The position numbers and the translations under genes were made by a program. Shown piece by piece: positions 1 through 6,976 of a stretch of 8,930 nucleotides of DNA (position 1 is its first letter; each line of letters opens with the position of its first letter). The stretch is from positions 1 to 8,930 of the forward strand of contig JAQUYZ010000048.1 in the NCBI GenBank assembly GCA_028691625.1, in the 5' to 3' direction. Below the pieces are notes generated by a model. The model had not been told where the DNA came from. It searched no databases and saw nothing but the letters and a program-made list of their open reading frames with translations. The stretch comes from Eubacteriales bacterium (GTDB lineage Bacteria > Bacillota > Clostridia > Peptostreptococcales > Anaerovoracaceae).

Positions 1-666
1 GGTCATTCCGTAGACCTGATCTCCCATTTCGCGCCGGACCAGATCCACACCCTGAATGATATTGGACCACTGATCGTCTCCGCCAAACTGCATCTTGCAG
101 TTATACCCGCGATGGAGCTCAAGGAAATCATAGGACTGCATCAGCATATAGTTGAATTCCAAAAAGGAGAGACCGATTTCCAGACGCTGCTTGAAGCATT
201 CCGCCGTCAGCATTCTGTTCACCGAGAAATGTCTTCCGATGGTTCTGATAAAGTCAACGTAGTTGAGCTCCAGAAGCCAATCTGCATTGTTGTCGATGAT
301 CGCCTTTCCATCGGAAAAATCGATAAATTTACTGAAGGTCTCTTTAAATTTATCTCCATTGGCACGGATGACCTCTTTCGTCATCATCTGGCGCATATCC
401 GTTCTGCCGGAAGGGTCTCCGACCATCGTCGTTCCCCCTCCGATCAGGACAATCGGAACATGTCCGTACTTCTGCATATGCATCATAATGATGATCTGCA
501 TGAAATGACCAACATGAAGGCTGTCAGCGGTGGGGTCAAAGCCGATGTAAAAGATGATCTTTTCCTTCCCCAGCAGCTCCCGGATTTCCTCTTCATGGGT
601 CGTCTGCCTGATCAAACCTCTTTCCTGTAAAACGTCGAATACGTTTCTGTCTTGTGCTGTTTCCAT
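1..666 (-). CDS. tyrS: Tyrosyl-tRNA synthetase, N-terminal 222 residues (partial)
   Basis: Class I aminoacyl-tRNA synthetase that charges tRNA-Tyr with tyrosine in the cytoplasm. The frame is open from the ATG at 666 to the window edge, giving 222 of roughly 400 residues. The catalytic Rossmann fold is visible: the HIGH-type ATP motif is HVGH at residues 51-54, preceded by FDPTADSL, and the family motif GGDDQWSN is at 195-202. The KMSKS loop and the tRNA-binding C-terminus lie outside the window. An AAGGA sequence about nine bases upstream of the ATG is a reasonable ribosome binding site. It follows upp after 49 bases with no terminator, so cotranscription is possible. No T-box leader fits in that short gap. 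The GGDDQWSN motif separates TyrRS from the related TrpRS. Confidence 0.97.
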   Translation of the reverse strand, partial: METAQDRNVFDVLQERGLIRQTTHEEEIRELLGKEKIIFYIGFDPTADSLHVGHFMQIIIMMHMQKYGHVPIVLIGGGTTMVGDPSGRTDMRQMMTKEVIRANGDKFKETFSKFIDFSDGKAIIDNNADWLLELNYVDFIRTIGRHFSVNRMLTAECFKQRLEIGLSFLEFNYMLMQSYDFLELHRGYNCKMQFGGDDQWSNIIQGVDLVRREMGDQVYGMT

Positions 667-715
667 AATTCTCTATCCTTCTTCTGTTAATATATCAGTA
701 AAATTTATCCCGTCA

Positions 716-1345
716 CTACTTTGTACCGTACAATCGGTCTCCCGCATCTCCCAGACCCGGTACGATGTACGCATGGTCATTGAGATGGCTGTCTTTTGCC
801 GCAATATAAATATCAACATCGGGATGCTGCTTTTGCAGCACTTCAATCCCGTCCGGGGCAGCAATCAGGCACATGAAAGCAACTTTTGTGGCACCCTTCT
901 CCTTAATAAAGTCAATTGCAGCTGCGGCAGAACCGCCGGTTGCAAGCATCGGGTCTACAACGATAACCTGTCTGTGTTCGATATCGGAAGGTAATTTACA
1001 GTAATATTCCACCGGCATATGGGTGTCCGGATCGCGATAAAGTCCAATGTGTCCCACCTTGGCATTCGGAATCAATTCCAGCATTCCGTCAACCATTCCG
1101 AGGCCTGCCCGCAGGATCGGAACAATGGCGATATCCTCGCCCTTCAGCATTTTCATTGTTGCTTTACATAACGGGGTTTCAACCTCCACGTCCTGCAGAG
1201 GCAGGTTGCGAGTAACCTCGTAGGCCATGAGCATTGAGATTTCTCTGACAAGTTCCCTGAAATCCTTTACGCTGGTATTTTTGTCTCGAATCATTGCAGT
1301 CTTGTGCTGAATAAGCGGATGATCAAATACGTAAACTTTCCCCAT
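716..1345 (-). CDS. upp: Uracil phosphoribosyltransferase
   Basis: Converts uracil and PRPP to UMP and pyrophosphate, the pyrimidine salvage step, in the cytoplasm. The frame is open further upstream, to 1387, but the ATG at 1345 is preferred. It has GGAGGT six bases upstream and gives exactly 209 residues, the usual length of the family, beginning [11 protein letters not shown]. The PRPP-binding loop with [11 protein letters not shown] lies at about residues 129-139, and the C-terminal uracil-binding segment [12 protein letters not shown] at 197-208. Both are intact. It sits 71 bases after rpiB and 49 bases before tyrS. A six-base-pair inverted repeat (1363-1368 with 1375-1380) lies just upstream of the ribosome binding site, but no T run follows, so I do not call it a terminator. 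Confidence 0.97.
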   Translation of the reverse strand: MGKVYVFDHPLIQHKTAMIRDKNTSVKDFRELVREISMLMAYEVTRNLPLQDVEVETPLCKATMKMLKGEDIAIVPILRAGLGMVDGMLELIPNAKVGHIGLYRDPDTHMPVEYYCKLPSDIEHRQVIVVDPMLATGGSAAAAIDFIKEKGATKVAFMCLIAAPDGIEVLQKQHPDVDIYIAAKDSHLNDHAYIVPGLGDAGDRLYGTK

Positions 1346-1416
1346 AATCTTACCTCCATACTGCTTGAATGGAATCAAGCTCTTCAATAATTTATTAAAA
1401 ATAATTGGAATTCTTC

Positions 1417-1848
1417 TTAAATGCTGTCGATCAGATCAACTCTGCGCTGATGCCGTCCGCCTTCAAACTCAGTGGTCAGATACACATCCACGATGCCAAG
1501 CGCAAGGTCCGGCTCAAGAATCCTGCCTCCCAGGGCAAGCACATTGGCATTATTATGCTTTCGGGCCATCTCCGCCATGAACAGACTTGTACACAACGCG
1601 CACCGGATCCCTTTCACCTTGTTTGCTGCGATGGAGATCCCGATACCTGTGCCGCAGATCACAATACCGCTGTCTGCTTCCCCGTTCATAACCGCTTCCC
1701 CGCAGGCTTTTCCGTAATTTGGATAATCCACAGAATCGCCGGCAAAGCAGCCCAGATCCAAGAGTTCAATCCCGTTCTGCTGCAGATGTGTCTTCACAAC
1801 TTCCTTTAATTCATAGCCGCCATGATCTGCAGCCAATGCAATTTTCAT
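1417..1848 (-). CDS. rpiB: Ribose-5-phosphate isomerase B
   Basis: Interconverts ribose 5-phosphate and ribulose 5-phosphate in the non-oxidative pentose phosphate pathway. The product is 143 residues, typical for the RpiB/LacAB family. Visible active-site elements are Asp8-His9 in AADHGG, the catalytic Cys65 in CGTGIG, His98 in RKHNNAN, and the phosphate-binding GGRHQRR at about 130-136. The start is the ATG at 1848, five bases after AGGAGG. A GTG two codons further upstream lies against that Shine-Dalgarno sequence and is unlikely to be used. LacA/LacB of galactose 6-phosphate isomerase are relatives, but a single gene with the Cys65 motif fits RpiB better. The gene follows sua5 by 30 bases, an arrangement common in Clostridia and Bacilli. 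Confidence 0.96.
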   Translation of the reverse strand: MKIALAADHGGYELKEVVKTHLQQNGIELLDLGCFAGDSVDYPNYGKACGEAVMNGEADSGIVICGTGIGISIAANKVKGIRCALCTSLFMAEMARKHNNANVLALGGRILEPDLALGIVDVYLTTEFEGGRHQRRVDLIDSI

Positions 1849-1878
1849 ACGCACCTCCTGTGTTTTTTATGTTTCAAG

Positions 1879-2967
1879 TTATACCTTCGCGATCTTGTAT
1901 CCGGCGGATTTCAGCATGCGATTCATGACCGCAAAGCCGACTCCATCCTGCTCACTCAAAGCGCCCGCCAGAATCAGATCCACCCCTTCACTATCCAAAT
2001 CCCTTAATCTTGCGAAGAAATCATGGGCTGCTTCGATAAACTCCTTCTCTTCAAACAAGATTACACCGACCTTGAGACCCAGCCGCTCGTTGAGTCCTTT
2101 GAGCCGTTCAATTTCCTTTTTCACCCTGTCTATCTGACCTTCGATGATGGTCATTTCCGCCTTGGGAGCATAATGGGTGTATTTCATTCCCGGCGCTTTC
2201 GGCGTAAAATTTTCACCCTCTTCGCCGGAAGGGTCCTTGCGCTGATTCAGGGCTGGGTCCATTGCAACCTTTCCGCCGATTACTGCCTCAATATTTTCAG
2301 CCGTTATAATGCCGGGGCGCAGGATTGTCGGAACATCTCCGGTCATATCCAGAACTGTAGATTCAATTCCGATCCTGCAGTCGCTTCCAATCAGGATTGC
2401 GTCCACCTTTCCTTCCAGATCCGTTACGACATGCTCGCCTCTGGTCGGGCTTGGCCTTCCGGAAATATTGGCGCTGGGTGCCGCAATCGGACAGCCGGCT
2501 TTATTGATGAGTTCCAGTGCAACGGGGTCATCGGGCATCCGGATTGCAACCGTATCAAGGCCGCCGGTTGTGACGTCCGGTACGTCCGGCTTTTTCTTCA
2601 GCACGATGGTCAGCGGTCCCGGCCAGAAATTATCGATCAGGCGAATAATGACCGGTGTTAATACAGGAGTCAGCTCCCCGATGTTGCTTGCCCTTGCAAT
2701 ATGGACGATCAACGGATTGTCACCGGGGCGTCCCTTTGCCTCAAAAATTTTCACCACAGCCGTTCGATCCATCGCATTGGCGCCCAGTCCGTAAACCGTC
2801 TCCGTCGGGAAGGCCACAAGTCCTCCGCCTGCGAGTATCTCGGCCGCTTCATCTATTTTGCGCAGAGCCGCATTGACCTTTGCTTCGGCTTCCGCCTCGT
2901 CATAGACGATGCTCTGTTCCAAATTGTGTTTATTTAAGTCCCTTACATCAAGGATTTTTGTTTTCAT
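1879..2967 (-). CDS. ywlC: L-threonylcarbamoyladenylate synthase (Sua5/YwlC type)
   Basis: Makes threonylcarbamoyl-AMP from threonine, bicarbonate and ATP, the first step of the t6A modification at position 37 of ANN-decoding tRNAs. The TsaBDE machinery then transfers the group. The product is 362 residues with two parts. The YrdC-like catalytic domain covers about residues 32-235, with FPTETVYGLG at 53-62, KGRPGDNPL at 78-86 and PSANISGR at 164-171. The smaller Sua5 C-terminal domain follows at about 270-360, after the linker motif PGMKYTHYAP at 259-268. It is therefore the long Sua5 form, not the short TsaC form. The start ATG at 2967 has GAAGG a few bases upstream. The N-terminal 30 residues before the YrdC domain are slightly longer and more acidic than usual. 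Upstream is a 254-base gap with structured sequence, described separately. Confidence 0.95.
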   Translation of the reverse strand: MKTKILDVRDLNKHNLEQSIVYDEAEAEAKVNAALRKIDEAAEILAGGGLVAFPTETVYGLGANAMDRTAVVKIFEAKGRPGDNPLIVHIARASNIGELTPVLTPVIIRLIDNFWPGPLTIVLKKKPDVPDVTTGGLDTVAIRMPDDPVALELINKAGCPIAAPSANISGRPSPTRGEHVVTDLEGKVDAILIGSDCRIGIESTVLDMTGDVPTILRPGIITAENIEAVIGGKVAMDPALNQRKDPSGEEGENFTPKAPGMKYTHYAPKAEMTIIEGQIDRVKKEIERLKGLNERLGLKVGVILFEEKEFIEAAHDFFARLRDLDSEGVDLILAGALSEQDGVGFAVMNRMLKSAGYKIAKV

Positions 2968-3052
2968 TTTGTTACCTTCGTTTTTGCGTTATTACCATTG
3001 TATAGTTTTTTCATTGGAGGCGGTTATCTTCACGTGAATTTTTCTTTCATAG

Positions 3053-3210
3053 GTGCCGCGCCGTGGGTGTTCCCACGGGAAACTGTCCGACTCTACTTGC
3101 AAATTTTTAATATGCATAGCGGCGCGGCGGCATATTTTCATAGAAAACCGTTGGAGCCTTGGTTTAACTGTAAGCGACCGTGTTTTCGAGAAAATATGTC
3201 AGCCAGCCGC
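3053..3210 (-). ncRNA. Candidate structured RNA or leader between prfA and sua5
   Basis: This stretch has no protein gene but carries three sets of inverted repeats. (1) CCGTGGG at 3061-3067 pairs perfectly with 3072-3078 around a four-base loop. (2) CATATTTTC at 3131-3139 pairs with 3190-3198; next to it GAAAAC at 3143-3148 pairs with 3182-3187, giving a long arm around an apical region of about 33 bases. (3) A nine-base GC-only block at 3120-3128 can pair with 3055-3063, while part of it (3124-3128) can instead pair with 3206-3210. Pairing 3 also competes with hairpin 1, so alternative folds are possible. Minus strand is preferred because a promoter lies just upstream and sua5 lies downstream. 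No U-tract follows, so it is either a sua5 leader or an RNA processed from a longer transcript. I cannot assign it to a named family. Confidence 0.4.
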
Positions 3211-3221
3211 TTCCGTACGTA

Positions 3222-4289
3222 TTAAAAATTCTTCATTTTATCCGCCTGATCCGACGTAATCAATCCGTCGATAATCTCATCCAGATCGCCGTCCAGGAAG
3301 TAATCGAGTTTATATAGTGTTAACCCGATTCTGTGATCCGATACGCGGCCCTGGGGGAAGTTGTAGGTTCTGATTCGTTCGCTCCGATCTCCCGATCCTA
3401 CCTGACTTTTTCTCTGCTCGGAGATTTCCTTATTCTGCTCCTGAAGCTTTGCATCATATAATTTGGCTCTTAAAACCTTAAATGCTTTTTCTTTATTTTT
3501 TATCTGTGACTTTTCATCCTGACAAGTCACTACAATTCCTGTTGGTGCGTGGGTCAGTCTGACTGCAGAGTCTGTGGTATTGACACTCTGTCCTCCGTTA
3601 CCGGAAGAGCGGTAGACGTCCACCCGGACATCATTTGGGTTGAGATCCACTTCCACGTCGTCAATTTCCGGGAGGACAGCGACGGTGGCTGCCGAGGTGT
3701 GAATTCTTCCACTGGATTCGGTTTCCGGAACTCTTTGGACCCGATGGACGCCGCTCTCGTATTTCAATCTGGAGTACGCACCTTTTCCTTTGATCAGAAT
3801 CACCGCTTCCTTGATGCCTCCGATCCCCGTATCGTTGATATCCATCATCTCAGTTTTCCAGCCTCTGCGCTCTGCGTATCTCATATACATTCTCAAAAGG
3901 TCGCTGCCGAAAAGACCCGCTTCCTCACCGCCGGTACCTGCTCTGACCTCCAGAATAACGTTCTTGTCGTCGTTGGGGTCTTTGGGCAACAATAAAATCC
4001 TGAGTTCATTGCTCAGGGCTTCCTCCCTTTCCTCCAGCTCAGCCAGCTCCATTTTCGCCAGCTCTCTCATATCTTCATCCAGGCTGCTGTCGTTCAGCAT
4101 TTCCTTTGTGTTTTTCAATTCATCCGTGGCTTTTTTAAATTCCCTGTATTTGCTTACGATGGGTTCCATATCGGACATATCCTTCATGGATTTCTGCCAT
4201 ACGGCCTGGTCGTTGATAACCTCCGGGTCAGAAACCTTGCGGGAAAGCTCCTCGTATTTTTCCTGGATAAAATCTAATTTATCATACAT
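3222..4289 (-). CDS. prfA: Peptide chain release factor 1
   Basis: Recognises UAA and UAG in the ribosomal A site and triggers release of the finished peptide. The product is 355 residues, the normal length. The N-terminal helical domain covers about residues 1-100. The codon-recognition tripeptide PET is at 188-190 in [15 protein letters not shown]; the PxT form marks RF1, whereas RF2 has SPF. The catalytic GGQ is at 232-234 in [12 protein letters not shown]. The C-terminal domain includes the conserved [17 protein letters not shown] stretch at 300-316. The ATG at 4289 has AGGAG eight bases upstream. It has its own predicted promoter right after the rpmE terminator. The prmC gene, whose product methylates the GGQ glutamine and which often adjoins prfA, is absent on both sides here. 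Confidence 0.98.
   Translation of the reverse strand: MYDKLDFIQEKYEELSRKVSDPEVINDQAVWQKSMKDMSDMEPIVSKYREFKKATDELKNTKEMLNDSSLDEDMRELAKMELAELEEREEALSNELRILLLPKDPNDDKNVILEVRAGTGGEEAGLFGSDLLRMYMRYAERRGWKTEMMDINDTGIGGIKEAVILIKGKGAYSRLKYESGVHRVQRVPETESSGRIHTSAATVAVLPEIDDVEVDLNPNDVRVDVYRSSGNGGQSVNTTDSAVRLTHAPTGIVVTCQDEKSQIKNKEKAFKVLRAKLYDAKLQEQNKEISEQRKSQVGSGDRSERIRTYNFPQGRVSDHRIGLTLYKLDYFLDGDLDEIIDGLITSDQADKMKNF
3235..3263 (-). promoter_or_regulatory. Predicted sigma-A promoter inside the 3' end of prfA
   Basis: On the minus strand TTGATT (3263-3258) and TAAAAT (3240-3235) are separated by exactly 17 bases, a good match to the vegetative consensus. The expected start is near 3228. It would transcribe the structured gap and then sua5 independently of prfA. 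It lies within prfA codons, so the match could be chance. The position directly in front of a structured non-coding gap makes it more credible. Confidence 0.45.
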
Positions 4290-4379
4290 TGTTTCTACTC
4301 CTAATCTCTCGATTCTTTTCGCCCCGCTGAAAAATCGGCTCCCCGGTCATTCCATCGGCTTTTCATTTTAATCCCAAAT

Positions 4380-4388
4380 AGTATAGCA
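4380..4388 (-). promoter_or_regulatory. Extended -10 promoter for prfA
   Basis: TGCTATACT on the minus strand is a TGn-extended -10 (TATACT at 4385-4380). Seventeen bases upstream is only a T-rich stretch, so the -35 is poor, but the TGn element can compensate. It starts about 12 bases after the U-tract of the rpmE terminator and about 90 bases before the prfA ATG. The leader between them (4290-4372) holds no convincing hairpin. Confidence 0.5.
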
Positions 4389-4400
4389 CAATTTTAGCCT

Positions 4401-4430
4401 AAAAAAAACTGGAAATTAGAATTTCCAGTT
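4401..4430 (-). terminator. Intrinsic terminator of rpmE
   Basis: AACTGGAAATT at 4407-4417 is a perfect inverted repeat of 4420-4430. It forms a stem of about ten base pairs with a tiny loop. On the minus strand the stem runs straight into eight consecutive T residues (4408-4401, the first two shared with the stem foot). It begins 11 bases after the rpmE stop codon, so it should end rpmE transcripts and anything read through from the dehydratase genes upstream. Confidence 0.88.
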
Positions 4431-4440
4431 AATTTTGCTA

Positions 4441-4641
4441 TTAATCGATATTGAACTTTTTCTTGAACTTTTCGACACGACCGCCGCGATTGATAAATTT
4501 TTGCTGTCCCGTAAAGAACGGATGACAAGCAGAGCATACATCCAATCGAAGTTCATCCTTAGTCGATTTTGTAACAAATGTGTTTCCACATGCACATGTA
4601 ACTGTACATTCCTTATAGTCCGGGTGGATTCCTTCCTTCAT
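4441..4641 (-). CDS. rpmE: 50S ribosomal protein L31 (zinc-binding type)
   Basis: Structural protein of the large ribosomal subunit, at the bridge between subunits. The product is 66 residues beginning [11 protein letters not shown]. Cysteines of the zinc-binding C+ form are visible in CACGN and VCSACHPF, followed by the typical [18 protein letters not shown] stretch and a basic tail. Zinc-replete conditions favour this form over the cysteine-free paralogue. The ATG at 4641 is chosen because AGAGG lies eight bases upstream; a GTG three codons earlier abuts that site and is unlikely. The gene has a clear promoter 64 bases upstream and a strong terminator directly downstream, so it is largely its own transcription unit. 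The fused dehydratase gene ends 99 bases upstream on the same strand. Confidence 0.97.
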   Translation of the reverse strand: MKEGIHPDYKECTVTCACGNTFVTKSTKDELRLDVCSACHPFFTGQQKFINRGGRVEKFKKKFNID

Positions 4642-4704
4642 GCTGTTCACCTCTTTCCGAATATTATCTATCTAAAATATTCAATTCTTAACGATAGCTA
4701 TTAA

Positions 4705-4733
4705 ATAGTAGCACAAGTTGCTGTTTTAAGCAA
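4705..4733 (-). promoter_or_regulatory. Promoter of rpmE
   Basis: On the minus strand TTGCTT (4733-4728) and TACTAT (4710-4705) are 17 bases apart, and TGC directly precedes the -10, making an extended -10 as well. The expected start is near 4698, about 57 bases before the rpmE ATG. The -35 begins only seven bases after the dehydratase stop codon, so hardly any room is left for a terminator of the upstream operon. Confidence 0.7.
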
Positions 4734-4740
4734 GTACTTT

Positions 4741-6975
4741 TTATTTTTTGAGTGACATGCGAGCGGGCTTTTTCCTCCTGTTAATAAATGCGGTTTCATC
4801 GGAACTCAGCTTGATCATGGTGATCTGATAGCTGGTTAATCCGCCGGGTTTGACTTTGTCGGAAACCCGCAGAGGCTTTGATCCGCGGGCGTATTCCACC
4901 GCGTTGATTCCGATTTCTTTAAACAGGGAAAATCTGGAAAATGGCATGTTGAAAGAAACCTCAAGGCTGTCCTCCGCCGTATGGTCCGCATGATTGATAC
5001 GAACCATGCCCCTGGACTGAATGCCGATTCCGATTCCGGTTTTGCTGAAGCCTGCGCTGAGCTTGGCAATTTCAGCCAGATCGTCAGTGTGATAAATCTT
5101 TACAACCGCCGCACTCATTCCGGCTTCTTCCACGCCCTCCAGGATCTTTTCCAGAATACGGGAGTGATTGTTGTAGATCTCTTCCGCTGTTGCCCGATTT
5201 GCAAAGGCAGGGGAAATCCCTACGACGATATCGGCTTCGCCGGCCTCCGCATTTCTTTCCTCGGCCAGATTGTGAAAGCCCTTCTTTTTATCCGGAATGC
5301 CCTGCTTTTCCAATATTGTTGCGGGCACCAGGGCGGTAGTCTTTTTTTTCAGTTTTTCCCAGCGCTCGCCCTGCAGGCGGTAGCCTGTGCCCGGACCCTG
5401 ATAGTCATTGGCATCGTTCAAGCCGCTTTTGGTTTTAAAGTTCTTGTCAAAAATGGCGGCAACCTGCAGATAATCTCCGCAGACCCGCTCCTTGAGCATT
5501 TCCAGAACATTGTCCCCGACCCTGGTAAAACCACCCTGATATAATGCTTTTACAATATCAATGGCGTTCACACCCTTATTGAAAAATTCCTGGGCAGCGA
5601 CAAGATCATTGGCCATATTTCGCGGTGGCATCTCCTCGTTGGAATAAGCATAGGTTGCCGCTTCCACTTCTTTATTGGTAATAGGCGGAAGTCCCAGTCC
5701 CCTGAACACGGCCTGACAAGCCTTTGCCGCTTTATTTCTGACGGCGATGGCATCCTGCTCGAGGATCGGTTCGATCCCTCCGTCGATCTGCATATCTCTC
5801 TGTATCATATAGTAATCATCGTAATCGTCACAATCCGTATTGGAACCTGCAAACAGGTCATCAAAGTTGGGCGTAGCGCTGTAGCCCGATGTGATGAAAT
5901 CGGTGCCGGGCATCATCTGCATCAAGAGCTTTGCCGTTCTTCTCATATCTGAATGGGAAAAGGTCTGGTCATTCCCCGAGGCCACCTCCATGTCCAGCAG
6001 GGAGACCACTAAATTCTCCGCGGCAATGGCGAGAAACCCCTCGGGTACGGCCGTGGTAATGCCGATACAGCTGATGGAGCCGTTCTGTACGCCTTGGGCG
6101 CCGCAGGCGCGGGCCAGGTAGACGCAAAGGATTTCCAGATACAGCATGGATTTTTTATTGCTGTGTCCCAGCAGGACCTCTGCTCCCGTGCCCGAGGTAA
6201 ACCGCATCTTCATTCCTCTGGATGCGTACACGGACGCCAGAAACGCCTTGGACCAGATCGTGTCGCCGCCGTCATCCATTGCCTGCTCCGTTCCATAGAG
6301 TGATACAGTTTCGGCATAGCTGGTCAGTCCAAGCATTCCCATCCTCACCTCCAGAGACTCCTCCATGGAGCATTGGGTCAGAACGCCGCCCCTGCAAGTC
6401 TGCCCGCCGACTAAAATGGAGAGTGCGTTCAAAGGCGCATACCGGGAGACGGCGCAAGTGGTCTCGATCTCGGAGAAGCCCCGCAGCGCCGCTTCCGCCG
6501 CGTCCGCCGCAAGGAGTGCCGGATTGTCTTTGATATTGGTCACAATGGCCTGATTGGCGGGCGTTTTGCGAACCCGCATCTTCATCTGGCCCATCATCAT
6601 TTCCACCGCATTCAGACATCTGACGACCTGGAGCATCTTGGCAGGTGTAATTGCCGTGGTGATCCGGATCACATCTTCCCGCTTCACATTGATATCAATA
6701 ATCGATTTGGCGATTTCCTCAGGCTTTAAGGACATGGCATACTCCGCCGCCTCCGCATTGATCCCGTGTTCTGCAATAAAAAGCTCCAGAGAATCAAATT
6801 CCTCATAGACTTTGCCGTCCATCTCAACGATCCGGCCGTCCTCAATACGGATTCCGGGCAGCGGATCATAGGGAGAGCCCATGGCAGTCAGGCCGGCCTC
6901 CGGCCATTCCGCAATATAGCTGTCCTGATTGATCGGTCTTCTATCGAGTTTTTCAAATCGTTTTGATCGTTTCAA
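4741..6975 (-). CDS. Fused large-medium subunit of B12-dependent diol/glycerol dehydratase
   Basis: Adenosylcobalamin-dependent radical enzyme family that removes water from 1,2-diols or glycerol to give aldehydes. Here two subunits form one 744-residue chain. Residues 1-545 match the large subunit (PduC/DhaB; start MKRSKRFEKLDRRPINQD). A charged linker covers about 546-580. Residues 581-731 match the medium subunit (ADIVVGISPAF, GIGIGIQSRG), followed by a basic tail. Aligned by eye with Klebsiella diol dehydratase, numbering is shifted by one. Gln142, Glu171, Glu222, Gln297, Asp336 and Ser363 are kept, but active-site His143 is Ile144. The medium half lacks the IHQRDL and PVPTLNDQ motifs. 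The start is TTG, one base after the small-subunit stop, with only a weak distant AAGGG, so translation is probably coupled. Homology at the N-terminus supports this start. No separate small subunit follows; it may share the upstream one. Substrate unknown. Confidence 0.88.
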   Translation of the reverse strand: MKRSKRFEKLDRRPINQDSYIAEWPEAGLTAMGSPYDPLPGIRIEDGRIVEMDGKVYEEFDSLELFIAEHGINAEAAEYAMSLKPEEIAKSIIDINVKREDVIRITTAITPAKMLQVVRCLNAVEMMMGQMKMRVRKTPANQAIVTNIKDNPALLAADAAEAALRGFSEIETTCAVSRYAPLNALSILVGGQTCRGGVLTQCSMEESLEVRMGMLGLTSYAETVSLYGTEQAMDDGGDTIWSKAFLASVYASRGMKMRFTSGTGAEVLLGHSNKKSMLYLEILCVYLARACGAQGVQNGSISCIGITTAVPEGFLAIAAENLVVSLLDMEVASGNDQTFSHSDMRRTAKLLMQMMPGTDFITSGYSATPNFDDLFAGSNTDCDDYDDYYMIQRDMQIDGGIEPILEQDAIAVRNKAAKACQAVFRGLGLPPITNKEVEAATYAYSNEEMPPRNMANDLVAAQEFFNKGVNAIDIVKALYQGGFTRVGDNVLEMLKERVCGDYLQVAAIFDKNFKTKSGLNDANDYQGPGTGYRLQGERWEKLKKKTTALVPATILEKQGIPDKKKGFHNLAEERNAEAGEADIVVGISPAFANRATAEEIYNNHSRILEKILEGVEEAGMSAAVVKIYHTDDLAEIAKLSAGFSKTGIGIGIQSRGMVRINHADHTAEDSLEVSFNMPFSRFSLFKEIGINAVEYARGSKPLRVSDKVKPGGLTSYQITMIKLSSDETAFINRRKKPARMSLKK

Positions 6976-6976
6976 T

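Noticed and set aside
1363..1380. Inverted repeat GCTTGA/TCAAGC upstream of upp, considered as an rpiB terminator
   Set aside because: The stem is six base pairs and is followed by the upp ribosome binding site, not a T run. It could be incidental.
2023..2661. Long plus-strand open frame of 212 codons opposite sua5, and similar ones opposite tyrS, prfA and the fused dehydratase
   Set aside because: Each lies antisense to a gene with clear family motifs, shows no recognisable protein features and no convincing ribosome binding site. They are shadows of the coding strand.
3001..3006. TATAGT on the plus strand, considered as a -10 for a plus-strand RNA through the prfA-sua5 gap
   Set aside because: No reasonable -35 exists at 16-18 bases upstream, no extended -10 is present, and no terminator follows on that strand. 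The minus-strand promoter is much better.
3029..3038. Perfect palindrome TTCACGTGAA in the prfA-sua5 gap, considered as an operator
   Set aside because: A single ten-base palindrome with no second copy in the window and no regulator gene nearby is not enough for a call.
4301..4366. Possible 21-codon upstream open frame in the prfA leader on the minus strand
   Set aside because: It starts only about seven bases after the predicted transcription start, has no good ribosome binding site, and the peptide has no codon run that would suggest attenuation.
4711..4735. TTGCT/AGCAA inverted repeat after the fused dehydratase gene, considered as its terminator
   Set aside because: The stem is only five base pairs, overlaps the rpmE -35 and is not followed by a T run.
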